From Acorus gramineus (Eukaryota > Streptophyta > Magnoliopsida > Acorales > Acoraceae): a DNA stretch of 64,000 bases. Where the stretch lies: contig CM060852.1 of the NCBI GenBank assembly GCA_030737835.1, positions 20,569,868 through 20,633,867 of the forward strand, read 5' to 3'. Within the stretch, counting starts at the first letter, position 1, and each line of letters opens with the position of its first letter. Below, one piece after another: positions 48,973 to 61,000 of this stretch. The position numbers and the translations under genes are program-made. Below the pieces are notes generated by a model. That model did not search any database. It had not been told where the DNA came from and worked only from the letters and a program-made list of their open reading frames with translations.

Positions 48973-49475
48973 TAACGCAGCGAAAAACGGATAAAAAGAT
49001 CCAACCAGCGTTGAGATCTCATAAGCTCCTTGAATCCACAAGAAAAAAAGCCCCAAAAGGAAAAACAATTGAAATATTATTGATAAAAAAAACCGTCAAT
49101 CCTAGATTACAAGTCTGCTATTTATACTAATAACATAAAATTAAAAAAATTAGTAAAATTCAAAAACTAATTTTTTTAGATTCTATGAGATCCTAAATGA
49201 TCATATAAATTGATAGAAATTAATTCTGATATGTTATGATTGAGATATCACAAATATAAAAATTACTAAAAAATAGTAAAATCGCTAATTTAAAAGCCTA
49301 AATGAATGAATTTAAAAAAAATAGAAATTGTTAGTTGTGTAACAAATAATCCAGAATATCTCCTTGATATATTTCATCATGTAAAAATTCATGCGATTAT
49401 GAGATCGTGACCATTGATTTGTAATTTATTTGGTGGTTCTCTTTTAGTGGCCCCATCTGCATAATCTGTCCTACA
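48973..49475 (-). repeat. 5' LTR of the gag-only element
   Basis: Direct repeat of 47099-47622; begins (plus strand) taacgcagcgaaaa and ends cctaca. Confidence 0.8.
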
Positions 49476-49508
49476 TACAAAAATGATTGAGTGTAACATT
49501 TTTCCATT

Positions 49509-51230
49509 TTAGAAAGAGCACTGTTACTATTATACTCAATCCTTTTTACAGTCCTGAATACATTTCTTATATACTTTGTTCACCCCCTGCATTCGTTGTA
49601 TTGAGATAGTGGCATAGCCATAATTTATGTTAGGTGGAGGCAGACAATAAGAAGATGGAAATTGACATGTCTGAGTCTCGTGTGCATCTTCGTGTGTTGT
49701 CCTCATTGGGTTTTTTTTTTAAAAAAAAACATATAAATACTCACTTACTGATCAATTACATACCGTTATACCAATTGAAGTAAGTATATATATATTGATG
49801 TATTTTGTTTAGAAAAAAAATGAAAAAAATTGCATCTAATACACTATGATAGAAATTATACACTACGGTAAAGCAGTGTAGCACAGTATACACCGTGTTA
49901 TTCTAGTGTATTAGTGTATGGGGCTGCAAAATAAACTGAGTGTCTCAACATTCTAAGAAAATTTTGTTATAGGGATTTGAGAAAAAATATTGAAGTTAAA
50001 AAATGAAACAAAAACCAACTAAAAAAATGAATTGAGTAAAAAATAAATAAAAGATATAACATTATTATCTTATTGAAATTTTTTCACATTTTCTATGAAT
50101 GATATCATTCAAGTTATAGAAGTATATACTTCACCTTTTATAAAAATATACACATCTAGAGGTATATGATTTTTTTTAAAAAAATATAAAAACATATGTA
50201 ATTTATGCTTTGGATTGCAAAATGGATAAGTTTTTAAAAAAATTTAGAAGTGGCCCAACAAAAGAACGGGAAACTGTTACACAATCTCATTTACAAACTT
50301 GCGTCCACTTCTATAAAATGAAAGTAAATGCTTTGTTATGTGAATATACACCCGAATAAGGATTAGATGTAGGACTGCAAGCACATCACTTCTAGAATAC
50401 GAAAGGTATGTTTTGTTAAACGAAATATACACTTTTAAGAAAAATCAAAGCTGATGAGGATTGGACGTGGGACCGCAAGCACAATTGTCATTATGGTTAT
50501 CCAAAACCAATTATTCTTTCTAAAAATGTAATTCAACCACTTTTGTGATCCTCGTCATATTTTAAATTTTTTTTATCATAACTTGTTTAATGAAATACAT
50601 AGATAGAAGGAAGTTAGGAGCGCAGTAAAAAAAATGAATTATACATTCTAGTATATTGTATAGATTTGTATTTAGAATAAATAAAATTTATATACCTTTT
50701 TGATAAGATAGAACCATGGAGGTGTATGAGATTATAAACTTTTTCACTTTTTGATGTACTTTGTATATATTTCTCCCCACCACCTCCATCACCACCCACC
50801 AATAATAATAATAATGAAATTGTTTTAACAACGGCCCTTTTTACATTTTTTTATAAATTAGTAAATGCAATTTATTTATTTTTTTTAGTAAATTATGGGT
50901 TTTTTCATTTCAAATAAAACTTTTAAAATAGACAATGTTCGAACAAGGAGAGAATAAAATAAAAAGGTAAAAACAATCAAGGAAAAAACAAATACAAGTA
51001 TAACATTATAAGATAAAAAGAAGAGGAGTCGAATCAACACAAATGAGTGGAAAAGATTTCTACTTGATGTTAACGTAAAAGAACCCCTCCACCCCTTACA
51101 CCGCTATTTCGTGATGAGCAGTAACCCCTCATCCATCCGAATACTAGCCGTCCCCAGATGTAATTTATTATAATATATAATTTTCATATTTTATAAAGGT
51201 CAGGCTGTGGGTAAATTGTTTAACATTAGT
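49509..51230. other. AT-rich intergenic region with MITE fragments
   Basis: About 49505-49950 contains both end types of the GATACAC MITE family (tatactcaatcc near 49535; gggctgcaaaataaactgagtgtc near 49921) with another repeat inserted from about 49605. About 50050-50230 repeats the tail of the MITE at 46858. No gene. Confidence 0.4.
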
Positions 51231-51501
51231 TTTTTTTATTTTTAAGTCCTCATAAACTATAGGATTTAGTGATCGATTCCTAACTTCTTCATATTTTGAT
51301 TTTAGTCATCAGATTTAAACGATATGTTCCTTTTAGTCCTTCTAGAGACTAAAAGGAAAAACCAAATAATTTAGGGATAGGTTTCTCTTAGGGACTAAAA
51401 AGGAACATATCTTTTAAATCTGGGAACTAAAACCAAAATATGAAGAAGTGAGGGATCGATCACTAAATTCTATAATTTATGAGGACTTAAAAATAAAAAA
51501 A
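51231..51501. mobile_element. Hairpin MITE, second copy of the 17044 family
   Basis: Left half tttttatttttaagtcctcataaacta and right half tttatgaggacttaaaaataaaaa are inverted, with cagatttaaacgatatgttcctttt against aaaaggaacatatcttttaaatctg inside. Better conserved than the copy at 17044-17313. Confidence 0.65.
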
Positions 51502-52164
51502 TCATAGTTTTTTTATTTAAAACAAATGGAAGGATGATTTTTTTTTTTTTTTTTGTTGATGTGAGAATGAATTATTGATAGGAGGATTTTGACACCCGAT
51601 TGTCACACGTCTGATCTTTTTTCTCAACTGTTATCTCGCATGGATCACAAAAAAAAAAAAAAAAACTGATGTCTCGCATGAATGTGTAAGAGTCTATTTT
51701 GTTCTTGCAAATGACACTCCAACTTCCAAGTTAGTCGAATATTTAGTCAATAACAAGATAGGATCAGAGAATGTAAATGTCTTCGTTGAACATATGTTTA
51801 TATATTTTTTTTTTTAAAAAATATTTTTTTAGTCCCCATTTCACGCATTCACTCTATCAATTTCCCTGATCCGCCACATGAAACCGAAATTGATGGTCAT
51901 CCATTCACGGTAAACTGACATATTCAGTCGATCTTGATTCATAATCAACTGTTATGATGGTAGCGATGATACATGACAAGATGCTACTGAGCCGAAAAGA
52001 ATGAACATTACATTTAAAGAAAAAGGTTTTAACAATGATTTTTTAAGGGACCGTTTTGGACTGACTGCTGCTCAAGATAACAATACAGAAAGTATTGTTT
52101 TTGGGACTTTTCAAACGTGATTTTTTTGGTATAAAAATGCTATTTTAAATGTTTAAATACCTAT
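51502..52164. other. AT-rich spacer
   Basis: Long T and A runs (about 51540-51555, 51649-51665). Nothing recognised. Confidence 0.45.
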
Positions 52165-52950
52165 CTCAACATTTCATTCCTCGGGGACGAGGAGGTCGGC
52201 TTGATGGCTGAGTTGCTTCAGGAACTTCAGGACATGCGCTTGGAGCGAAATTCTCTCGACATAGTGTTATATGGAGGGTTAGGCCTGAGGGAGGGCTTTT
52301 TCGGTCAAAGGGTGTTATGACTGGTGGAGACACGAACGGCCATGGAGGGATGAGATGGTGCACAAACACCGTGGGATTTAGGGCATCAGAGCCCCGCTGA
52401 GGAACGACTCATCACAAGAGTTTACCAATCTAAATGGCCCCCTCTCAACCCCATCACTTGTCCGGTTTGCAATGGAGCGGAGGAGAGCGCGAAACACCTG
52501 ATTGTTTTTTGTCTAATGGCTTGTCAGATCTCGGCACGGATCAGGACAACCATCTGTTTGTCCACGCAATTTACTATGCTTGATGGGATGTGGGAGTCAA
52601 GAAGTGAGCGGGGGAGATTGAAGCAAGAGGGCCAAATTCTCACAAATAATCATTCCCGCTGTAAGGCTGGGCACTTTGGAATACTCGAACCGGTTGATCT
52701 TCCGTAACCAACGGCATTATGTGGAAAATGTATGGGATAGTATTGTGCGGGCCATTCAAGACTGAGGCTTGTACAGGGTTGCGGCGGGAAGATTAATCTT
52801 TGTTGGGGATACTCTTTTAATTGAGGAATAGTGGGGTTGTTGGGGGTGGTGAGTTGGTAGAAATATCTTCTATCAATACTAAGTCTTAGAGTGGATAATG
52901 TAAAATCTTGACACTTACCTCAATTTGAATAAAATTGCAATAGGATGCCT
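52165..52950 (+). pseudogene. 5'-truncated LINE-1 type reverse transcriptase tail
   Basis: Plus-strand reading shows the C-terminal end of a plant L1 polyprotein: a segment like the 'D..VW..GGFSVRS' block (DIVLYGG..REGFFGQRV, about 52258-52310), the zinc-binding reverse-transcriptase tail TCPVCNGAEESAKHLIVFC (about 52450-52512), and after a frame change RNQRHYVENVWDSIVRAIQD (about 52706-52763). Stops and frameshifts make it dead. It is GC-richer than its flanks. The catalytic part is missing, as in 5'-truncated LINE copies. Confidence 0.6.
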
Positions 52951-54420
52951 ATTTTTTTTCAATAATGTTTTTTATGCCCCAACATCATAGGTCTTAAGCC
53001 AGGCCCCATGACGTGACAATTGTACATTGTCTATTACACCCTTAAGTCTATTTGAGAAACCTGGTTATGATTTTTTCCATTTTTTGTGGAGTGTATCGTG
53101 GAGTATTATCAACCTTGACACACTCAACAAACATAGAAGGGAGAACACTTGAACTATGTTTCTTCTCCACGTTAAAAAAACATTTTTCACTCTTTTTTTT
53201 TCTTAGGAACCAAAAAAAAAAAAAATCTACAACAAGAATTCAAAAATCCCTAAACCAGAAAAAACAGAGAAAAAATGGTGAAAGCTTTGTTTCTCCCTCC
53301 TCCACCCGCCGCCACTAGCGGAGATTGATCTCCACCGCCTGTGGAGGAGGAGAGAAGCCCAGCCGCAGCCAGATCTCCTACCGTTCTTTCTTCATCAACC
53401 TCCCGCATTTCATAGGACCATCAAAATTGTCTTGGCATCAATTTTAATCGATATCCCGTCATCAGAACTGAATTATATACGACGAACACATTGTAGCAGA
53501 TCTGAAAATTTAAATGCTAAGAAATTTGAAGACACTGATTTATTTTTTTTCGAGTTGGATCTCTCATCAATGTCTTCCTGATCAGGTTTGACAATTATTT
53601 ATTATCATATTATGATTTTATTATAATGCAAGTCATATTCAAAATTAAAATTAACATTTTTATGATCACGTATTCAATATATGTTACATGTTTTCAATTT
53701 AGAAAACGAATTTTTTTTATGTATTGATCGTCACATGATACTTTTTTATTTTGTTTCGTTTTAATTTCATAAATGTAACACTTGATATTGTTACATTTAA
53801 TTTATATATGGTTTGTGTGATGTTAATTGTTTTTGTCCCAATATCTTAAATGTAACACTCGATACTATTACATTTAATTTATATATGGTTTGTGTGGTGT
53901 TAATTGTTTTTGTCCCAATATCTTAATGTAACACTCGATACTGTTACATTTTATATATGGATAGTTTGTATGATGTTACTGTTACATTGTCGACAATGTA
54001 AATAGTCATTTTTTAAATCTGTGTTATTTTTGTTACATTCGTAAATGTAACGGTCAACTGCATGTATGTATTGATTTATATTTGTTACATTCATAAATGC
54101 AACAGTCAACTATAGGTAAATTACATGGAATGTAAAACATTTAGGTAAATGTAACTGTTATATTACATTTATGTAAATGTAATAGTTTTTATGAAAATGT
54201 AACAAATTGTTTATGTAATATTTGTTAAATGTAACCGTTTGATATTTACCATAAAATGTAATTGACCATTGAAGAGAAGCTCTGATTTTAAATTATTTAA
54301 ACATTGCATGGAATATAAAACATTTATGTAAATGTAACCGTGTTTATGTAAATGTAACAAATAGATGTAAGGGCTGTAAACATTTAGGAAATGTATTTGC
54401 ATTGTATGAGATGCATCTCA
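52951..54420. repeat. TGTAAC-rich region, probable relative of the 3645 element
   Basis: Starts with a stretch resembling the left end of the long-TIR element at 3645 (ggccccatgacgtgac..attacacccttaa). A GC-rich block (53290-53400) follows, then AT-rich DNA with many copies of AAATGTAAC and its reverse between 53760 and 54400. No right end was identified. The short frame at 53052-53318 is not gene-like. Confidence 0.4.
53771..53970. repeat. 77-bp tandem repeat, about 2.5 copies
   Basis: Units start at 53771, 53848 and about 53924 with aaatgtaacac, followed by tcgatactgttacattta, atatatggtttgtgt and ttttgtcccaatatctta. Units differ at a few positions. Part of the TGTAAC-rich region. Confidence 0.75.
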
Positions 54421-55088
54421 TTTATGTAAATTAAAAAGATGTTTGTCAAATGTTAGAATATTCAGTTAATAACATTCATAAAAAAAAAATGTCTATAATA
54501 CAAATGTAATTTGAAAAAAAAAAAAAGTAGGCCGTTTGAAAGATTTGAAGAAAAACAATTTAGGTAAGTTTTGATGTAATTTATGTAAATTTTAATATAA
54601 CTGAAATAAAAAATTTATTTACGAGGAAAGGATTTCAAAATTCAAATTTTAAAATAAATAACTTTTAGTGTAACCAAAATGGTGAAAGATTAATAAAGAG
54701 AAAAAAAAGATATTTAAGTTAATAAGATATATTTTTAATGAAGAACGTATCTGTATTTTTCTACAACAGAATCTGCGTTACCAAGTATTCAAACGGGAAA
54801 AGCAAAATATCTAAAAACAACTGTTTCCAAAATTTAAAGAAAAGAACAAGCTAGATTTTCCAAACAATACTCTTTTCCATCTATTCTTTGGATCTTTATT
54901 AATAGAAAATCAGAACGTCGAAGATATGTGAGACTCTGAGCGAGACTGAGAGGCGCCAATTTCAATCCAGATAAGATTTTCTCTCTTCCATTTCGTTCAC
55001 TCTCTCCCCTCTCCTGGTCCGACTCGCATCATCTGATAGTGAGTGTGAGAGAGAGAGAGAGAGAAGAAGAAGAAACCCTGACTCCGCC
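54421..55088 (+). promoter_or_regulatory. 5' flank and leader of the FTSH11-like gene
   Basis: AT-rich to about 54930, then GC-richer with a (GA)n tract at about 55047-55064, 25 bp before the ATG. GA/CT repeats next to the start are common in plant housekeeping promoters. No convincing TATA box. Confidence 0.45.
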
Positions 55089-58000
55089 ATGTCCACCCTC
55101 CAAGCTTCCCTCCTCTGCAGACCCTCTCTCTCCCCTTCCACCACCCTTCCCCACCACCTCCGCCTCTCAAGCCCCCGCCTTTCCTTCACCCCCCGCTCCC
55201 GCTCCCGCCGCCCGAAGCCCCTTCCCCTCTTCGCTTCCCTCCCCGACACCCCCAACCCCACCTCCCCATTCGCCGAGAACAGCGAAAGCTCGGACCTTTA
55301 TGAACAATCCGTGGCGGGAGACGCTGCCATCGCTGCCGGGTTGGAGACTGTGGAGAAGGGGTTATTTCCGGGGATGCTGGCCTCGGCGAGGAGGGGGTTT
55401 GAGAGCGTCGTCACGTCGGGGTGGCTGGATTGGTGGCCGTTCCTGGGGCAGGAGAAGAGGCTGGATCGCCTGATCGTGGAGGCGGATGCGAATCCTAACG
55501 ACCCGGCGAAGCAGGCTGCGCTGCTTGCCGAGCTCAACAAGCACAGGTTTTTGTCAACTTTTTTTTTTCTCCTTGATTGGGTTGTTGTGATAAAGTTGCA
55601 TGTGAAATTGGGGACAAAAAAAAAAAAATTATGTTTTTGGGAAATTCAGTGGTTTTTTTGAAACAATTTATTGAAATTTGGTTCAAGAATCACATGCTTG
55701 TATTTGAAAAAATGATTTTGGTTGCTTTGTTTTTGTCTCCTATTGGGTTTTTATAGTGAAGTTGGTGTGAGTTAGAGTTCATATAATTATGGTTCAAATG
55801 ATGAGACGAGATTTTGTTTAGATTTGTAGTCTTTTTTATATACAAAGCCATCCACCATTTGTTTGTATTGACATGATATCGGATTTTGGGTGAAGTTTAT
55901 AATTTTGTAATGCCCTTTTGCTTTCTCAACTCATTGAAGTAGTTGGACCCCACAACAAGGAAATTTAATGTATTGATTCGCGGGGCTTAATGTATGCTAT
56001 TTTGCTTGTGTCAGTCCTGAATCAGTTATAAGACGATTTGAACAGAGAGATCATACTGTGGATAGTAATGGAGTAGCAGAGTATATCCGTGCTCTTGTCG
56101 TCACAAACGCTATAGAAGAATATCTTCCAGATGAGCGGGCAGGAAAGCCTTCCAGCCTTCCTTTGCTGGTACTGTTTGAATTCTGTTAGTTTATATTTTT
56201 CTCCGACCTGAAACTCGACTAAAACAATTGATTTTGTTGCAGTGCTCTCCCATTCATGTCAGAGCTGCATTACTGCTCTTGGAATTTTAGGGGCATTAAA
56301 ATGTTGCATCACACTGTATGTTATATTTTTGTTATTCATAAGATGACTTTTGCATGTTACTTTGTTATATGACATTGAAAAACTATTTACGAGGAATGGC
56401 TGCAAAAATAGAGTAATGCTATTTGATAGAAGGCATAGGACTGCTTGCAAAGTAATCTAACTTATCAACCATTCTTATCCATTGACTGAAAGACCTAAAC
56501 TAGCTACCCATTTGTTACTCTGAAAGAAAGGAGGGGTATGCAATATTGCAATCATCGCATATTTTATGCCTTTGTCATGTCTAGATTAGTTACTTTGTCC
56601 ATCTGGTCATTTTTTTATGCACTTCTTTACTTTATGCCTATATTTTTGCTATAATTACCCAATGGGAAAAAATCAGTGGGCTTTGACCTGTCACTACTCA
56701 AATGTTGAGCTTATCTTACAATGAGTGATTCCCTTTATATTTTGATGTGGCTTTACTTGTCTAGAGACCTGAACATCAATACCATCTTAAGCCCTCTCTC
56801 ACAGGAAGTAAAGAATCTGTCTTGGAGTCCAATGTGTTTCTTCATTACTCTGAGGAAGTAATAAATCTTAGACCTGTAAGTATAGAATACATACTTTATG
56901 TCAAGGGAACTTTTCAAGGATCAGATTTATGGATGAGAAAGTAAAACACCCAAACATACTACATTGTTCCTGATAATATATTTGAATTCTGGACATACAG
57001 AAATAATATGGATGTTGCTGTGGGAGAAGAACACTGGCGTTGCTAAATTCTGAGTCATAATCCAGTGATTTGATGAAATTATCCCTTTTCCTTTTTATTA
57101 AATTGTAATACATGTCACAGTCAAGAAATGTGTGCTGCAATGTAGAAAAGAATCTGATGGATTATGGGCAGTGGCTTTTGACACAGTGCAACATATGTAG
57201 AATTTCTTCCATTGCCTTATCAAGAACAGGGATAAACATACCAAGGGGAAATTCATCCAAATCCTTCCACGTGCTGGATGTTGGAATAATTGATTGGCAA
57301 GGAACAACAAAGTTTCCCAAGGAAACCAAATTTTCTGGAGAATACTTGGGTAAAAACCTTTGACTTTTTTTTTTTCTTTTTGGTGTTGGGGGTGGGGGCA
57401 CCTTGGGGGCTCAAAAAAATTTCATGGAGAGAGGATTTGGAGTAAATATTATGTAAAATAGGTCAAAGAATTTTTTTTTTGTTCCATGGTTTTCTCAATT
57501 GGATTGTTTCATCATGTCCATGGATGTTAACCAAATAATACAATCTGATGGATGTACCACCTTCTTTTTTTTCTTTTTCAAAAACGAAATGGTGCAAGTT
57601 GAACAAGTTCAAGGCATAATGAAGATCCCTTTGGTTGGTTCGGGAAAAAAATGATCCCTTTGGACATATCTTAAATCAAATAAGTTAAGATCAATATTAA
57701 GGGTGCATTTGGTTGCGCGATTGCAAAACTGATTCTGCAGGAAACTCACTCCCCGTAGCTTTTAGAAATCGCAGCTTTTGAATATTTGTCTGAAATCTAT
57801 ACGCAGGCAGCTGCTACGGTAAAACTATTTGGTTGCACAATTGCAGAAACAACTTCCTGCAAACGCAAAAGCAGTCCAATCGTGTAACCAAATGCTGCCT
57901 AAGACTAATAAAGCCCATTCAAAAGTTATCGTGATGTTGTTTCCCATTTAACATGCAGAAACATTGCAAGCACAAGTGTATCATACTCTCTGGTAATTTC

Positions 58001-61000
58001 ATTGCCTTCAATTCTAATTGATGAAAAATAACATTGAAATGTGTGTCATCCATTGTGTTCAAAATTTAATTTTAGTTTTTTTTTTTTTAGTAACAGTGAT
58101 CATTTTAAAGAGGTTTTCACTTATTCATTTTTTAATATCTTTTGTTCTATCGAACGTCTTTGTCCTATCTGAAATTGTAGTTTTCTCCTGTTCCAGTCTG
58201 TGTAAGTCTCAAATGGGACTTGGGAATCATATGCTACTCATTCTTTGCATATTTTATCTTCATGTTAGTAGCTGCAAGAGCTAAAACAGCGTGCCTCAGG
58301 AAATGCAGATGAGCCTTTCCTTAATCCTGGGATATCTGATAAACAACCACTGCATGTAGTGATGGTAATGATTAAAACTCTAATCTTTAAACTTTTTCAT
58401 CTTGCACTGCTGTAATTTGTAATTTTTTATACTTCATCATGCAATTTGCACTGTGCTAGGTTGACCCAAAAGCCTCAGGCAGATCAACACGATTCGCCCA
58501 AGAACTCTTCTCAACAATCTTGTTCACTGTTGTTGTTGGGTTGATGTGGTATGCTTTTCATCCCACTGTTTATGTCTACATTGTTTGATGTGCTATCTTT
58601 CTCTTTTATTCCAGTCTCTTAGCATTTTTCTTTTTCATGTTTAATTTTGGACTCTTTTTATAATATTCACCTTTTATTAATCTGTAAAGTATTTTCCTTG
58701 TTCTTATATGAAAGTTCTTTTTGCCAGGTTTTTTGGTTCAACTGCACTGCACAAGTATGTGGGTAGCTTAGGTGGAATTGGTACTTCTGGCGTTGGGTCA
58801 AGTGCATCATATGCTCCCAAGGAGCTAAATAAAGAAACTATGCCAGAGAAGGTAATTATCTTCCATCTCAAGAACCATTTGTGCTTTTCTTTGTCACAAA
58901 AAACCCCAGGTATAGCTTTTTTTGGTGATGTAGAAGTATAAATTTCTACTACTTTAATTGCAAGTCAGATGTTCTCTTGCCACTCGTGCTTCACATTAAT
59001 ACAGAAATTCAAAACCTAACAAGATCGCAATAGAAATGATTTTATTTAAACCTGCTAGTGCAAGATAAGTGCAATGCTTAAATTCCATGTCAGACAAGAA
59101 AATAATGACTCTTTTAGCATGAATATTATGGTCTTAACATCCTTAGCATGAGCTTTCATGTATGATGAACATGTAGATATTGAAGGGAAAAAGCCCAAAT
59201 TTCTCATGAGCCACTGATTCTTTAGTGTATCATTGTTTTGTTGAAAAAGTATTCTTGCTTCAATCAGTTTCAACAACTCAGGAGTCACCAAACTTATTTA
59301 TTTGGATTGTTTGTCCATATCTAGAGTCACCTCAATTTCCATGTCACTTTGTTCGTTATTGCAATATGAATACTACCTATAGGTATTGTTTTTGTATCAT
59401 TACATCTATGTAACAATTCTTTTAATTATGTTGAAAAGTTATGCCAGATAAGCTATTCAACCTGACTTTTAGAATGCGAATCTATTAATTGGAATATCAT
59501 CAGTTCCAATTTCTTGTCCAACTTAATTATCCATGCCTGCCTTAAAAATGGCACAAAGGTATTCATTATGTTACTACATTTGTACCACAAAAGGATTTAG
59601 ATCAGTGAGTTGGAGATTTTCTTTGAAAGGATTGTCTATTTTAGAAAGTTTATCATATTTTTAATTGAGGTAATTAAAATAAATCTCTTATAGATGGGGA
59701 TAGTATATGCCGACAAGCCTCGGTGATCATCAATTGTTTATGCATTTATCACTCTCTACTACTTGTGTGCAGAATGTAAAAACCTTCAAGGATGTTAAAG
59801 GCTGTGACGATGCTAAGCAAGAGCTTGAGGAAGTGGTTGAGTATCTCAAAAACCCATCAAAGTTCACTCGCCTTGGGGGGAAATTGCCAAAGGTGAATCA
59901 ATCTTGTGTGATTTTTTTTTTATTCCTTTTGGGTGTTATCCCCTCATTCTATCTATTCATCCATCTATTTATACACATGCTAACTTGGATTGAAGTAAAG
60001 TTAGTTTTGATCACACTGAAGGAAATTTCTTCAAGTTGTGTTATATAAACTTGATATATATCGATTTAAGAGCTCACCAATGTCGGTATTGTAACACATA
60101 CGGAGACCACAATCTAGCTCATCAGCTACAGATTCAGAAACCTCACAATGACAACAATAAATTTATGGTTGAGATGATAAGGATCAAAAGTTAATAGTAA
60201 AAGGCAAGCCAATTCTAAAGCATTTGGATTTAATGCATTGGAGTTAAAATGCTTGCAAGATTATTTCATTTTGTGCATAAGGTTTTAAATCCGTGGCGAG
60301 GTGGCTGCTACAGGCATAAAGCCAATCCTAAAGCATTTGGATTTAATGCATTAGAGTTAAAATATCTGCAAGATTATCTCATTTTGTGCATAAGGATTTA
60401 AATCAGTGGTGAGGTGGCTGCTACAGAACGGGAAAAAAATTGTTATTTAGAGGGTCGTTTAACAAAATTGGAGTCTTTGTCCATACAAATTTCCAATGTG
60501 AAAATTCTAAACAGCGTAATCGTGTATGAGAAAAATACAATGAACAAGAGAAAACAATATTCATTATGACACATGAATCAATTTATAATGTCAGGCCTGG
60601 TTTTCTTCCTATGTATTTTTTCTCGTGTTCCTTTGGCAAAGTGCTGATTCAAATATTTGTTCAGTAGACAGTAATGATATTCTTTTTCCACTTGCTGCCA
60701 CTGGGCATCATTGATAATACTCTATTTCTGTTATATTCCTGGTCTTGAAATCTGTATAATGAACATGAACTTGCAGGGAATTCTATTGACTGGAGCACCT
60801 GGTACCGGGAAGACTTTGCTTGCCAAGGTAAGAGTTTCTCTCATAAATTTTGTGAAATGGCACAGTTCTGAGTTCACTGAATGTCTCATAGTTAATTGAA
60901 CATCTGGACATATTTTTTTCCTTAGGATTGGTGATCTCTGAATTTGGCTTTACCAATATATTGTTTACTTAAGGGCTAGTTTGGCAATGGGTTAAGGTTT

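Larger units (their letters stand above)
47099..49475 (-). mobile_element. Gag-only LTR retrotransposon (Ty3/gypsy-like)
   Basis: Two direct repeats of about 500 bp (47099-47622 and 48973-49475) flank a 1.35-kb interior. On the minus strand the LTR reads tgtaggacag..cgctgcgtta; two bases after the 5' LTR comes tggtatcagagc, the standard primer site for initiator-Met tRNA. A purine tract gaagaagaggag precedes the 3' LTR. Only gag-like sequence is inside; protease, reverse transcriptase and integrase are absent, so mobility would depend on a partner. A target duplication is not clear because both flanks are A-rich (aaaaa and caaaa at best). Confidence 0.85.
46858..49508. mobile_element. MITE interrupted by an LTR retrotransposon
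   Basis: The left part (46858-47098) starts tactaaactcagtc and the right part (49476-49508) ends gattgagtgtaaca, matching inverted ends of the same MITE family. The LTR element 47099-49475 lies between them. Confidence 0.5.

Noticed and set aside
53771..53970. Regularly spaced repeats considered as a CRISPR array
   Set aside because: Repeats are directly adjacent 77-bp tandem units without unique spacers, and the DNA is a plant nuclear genome.
55039..55473. 144-residue Pro/Arg-rich frame overlapping FTSH11 exon 1
   Set aside because: It is in another phase of a GC-rich transit-peptide exon; the frame starting at 55089 joins in phase to ten conserved exons.
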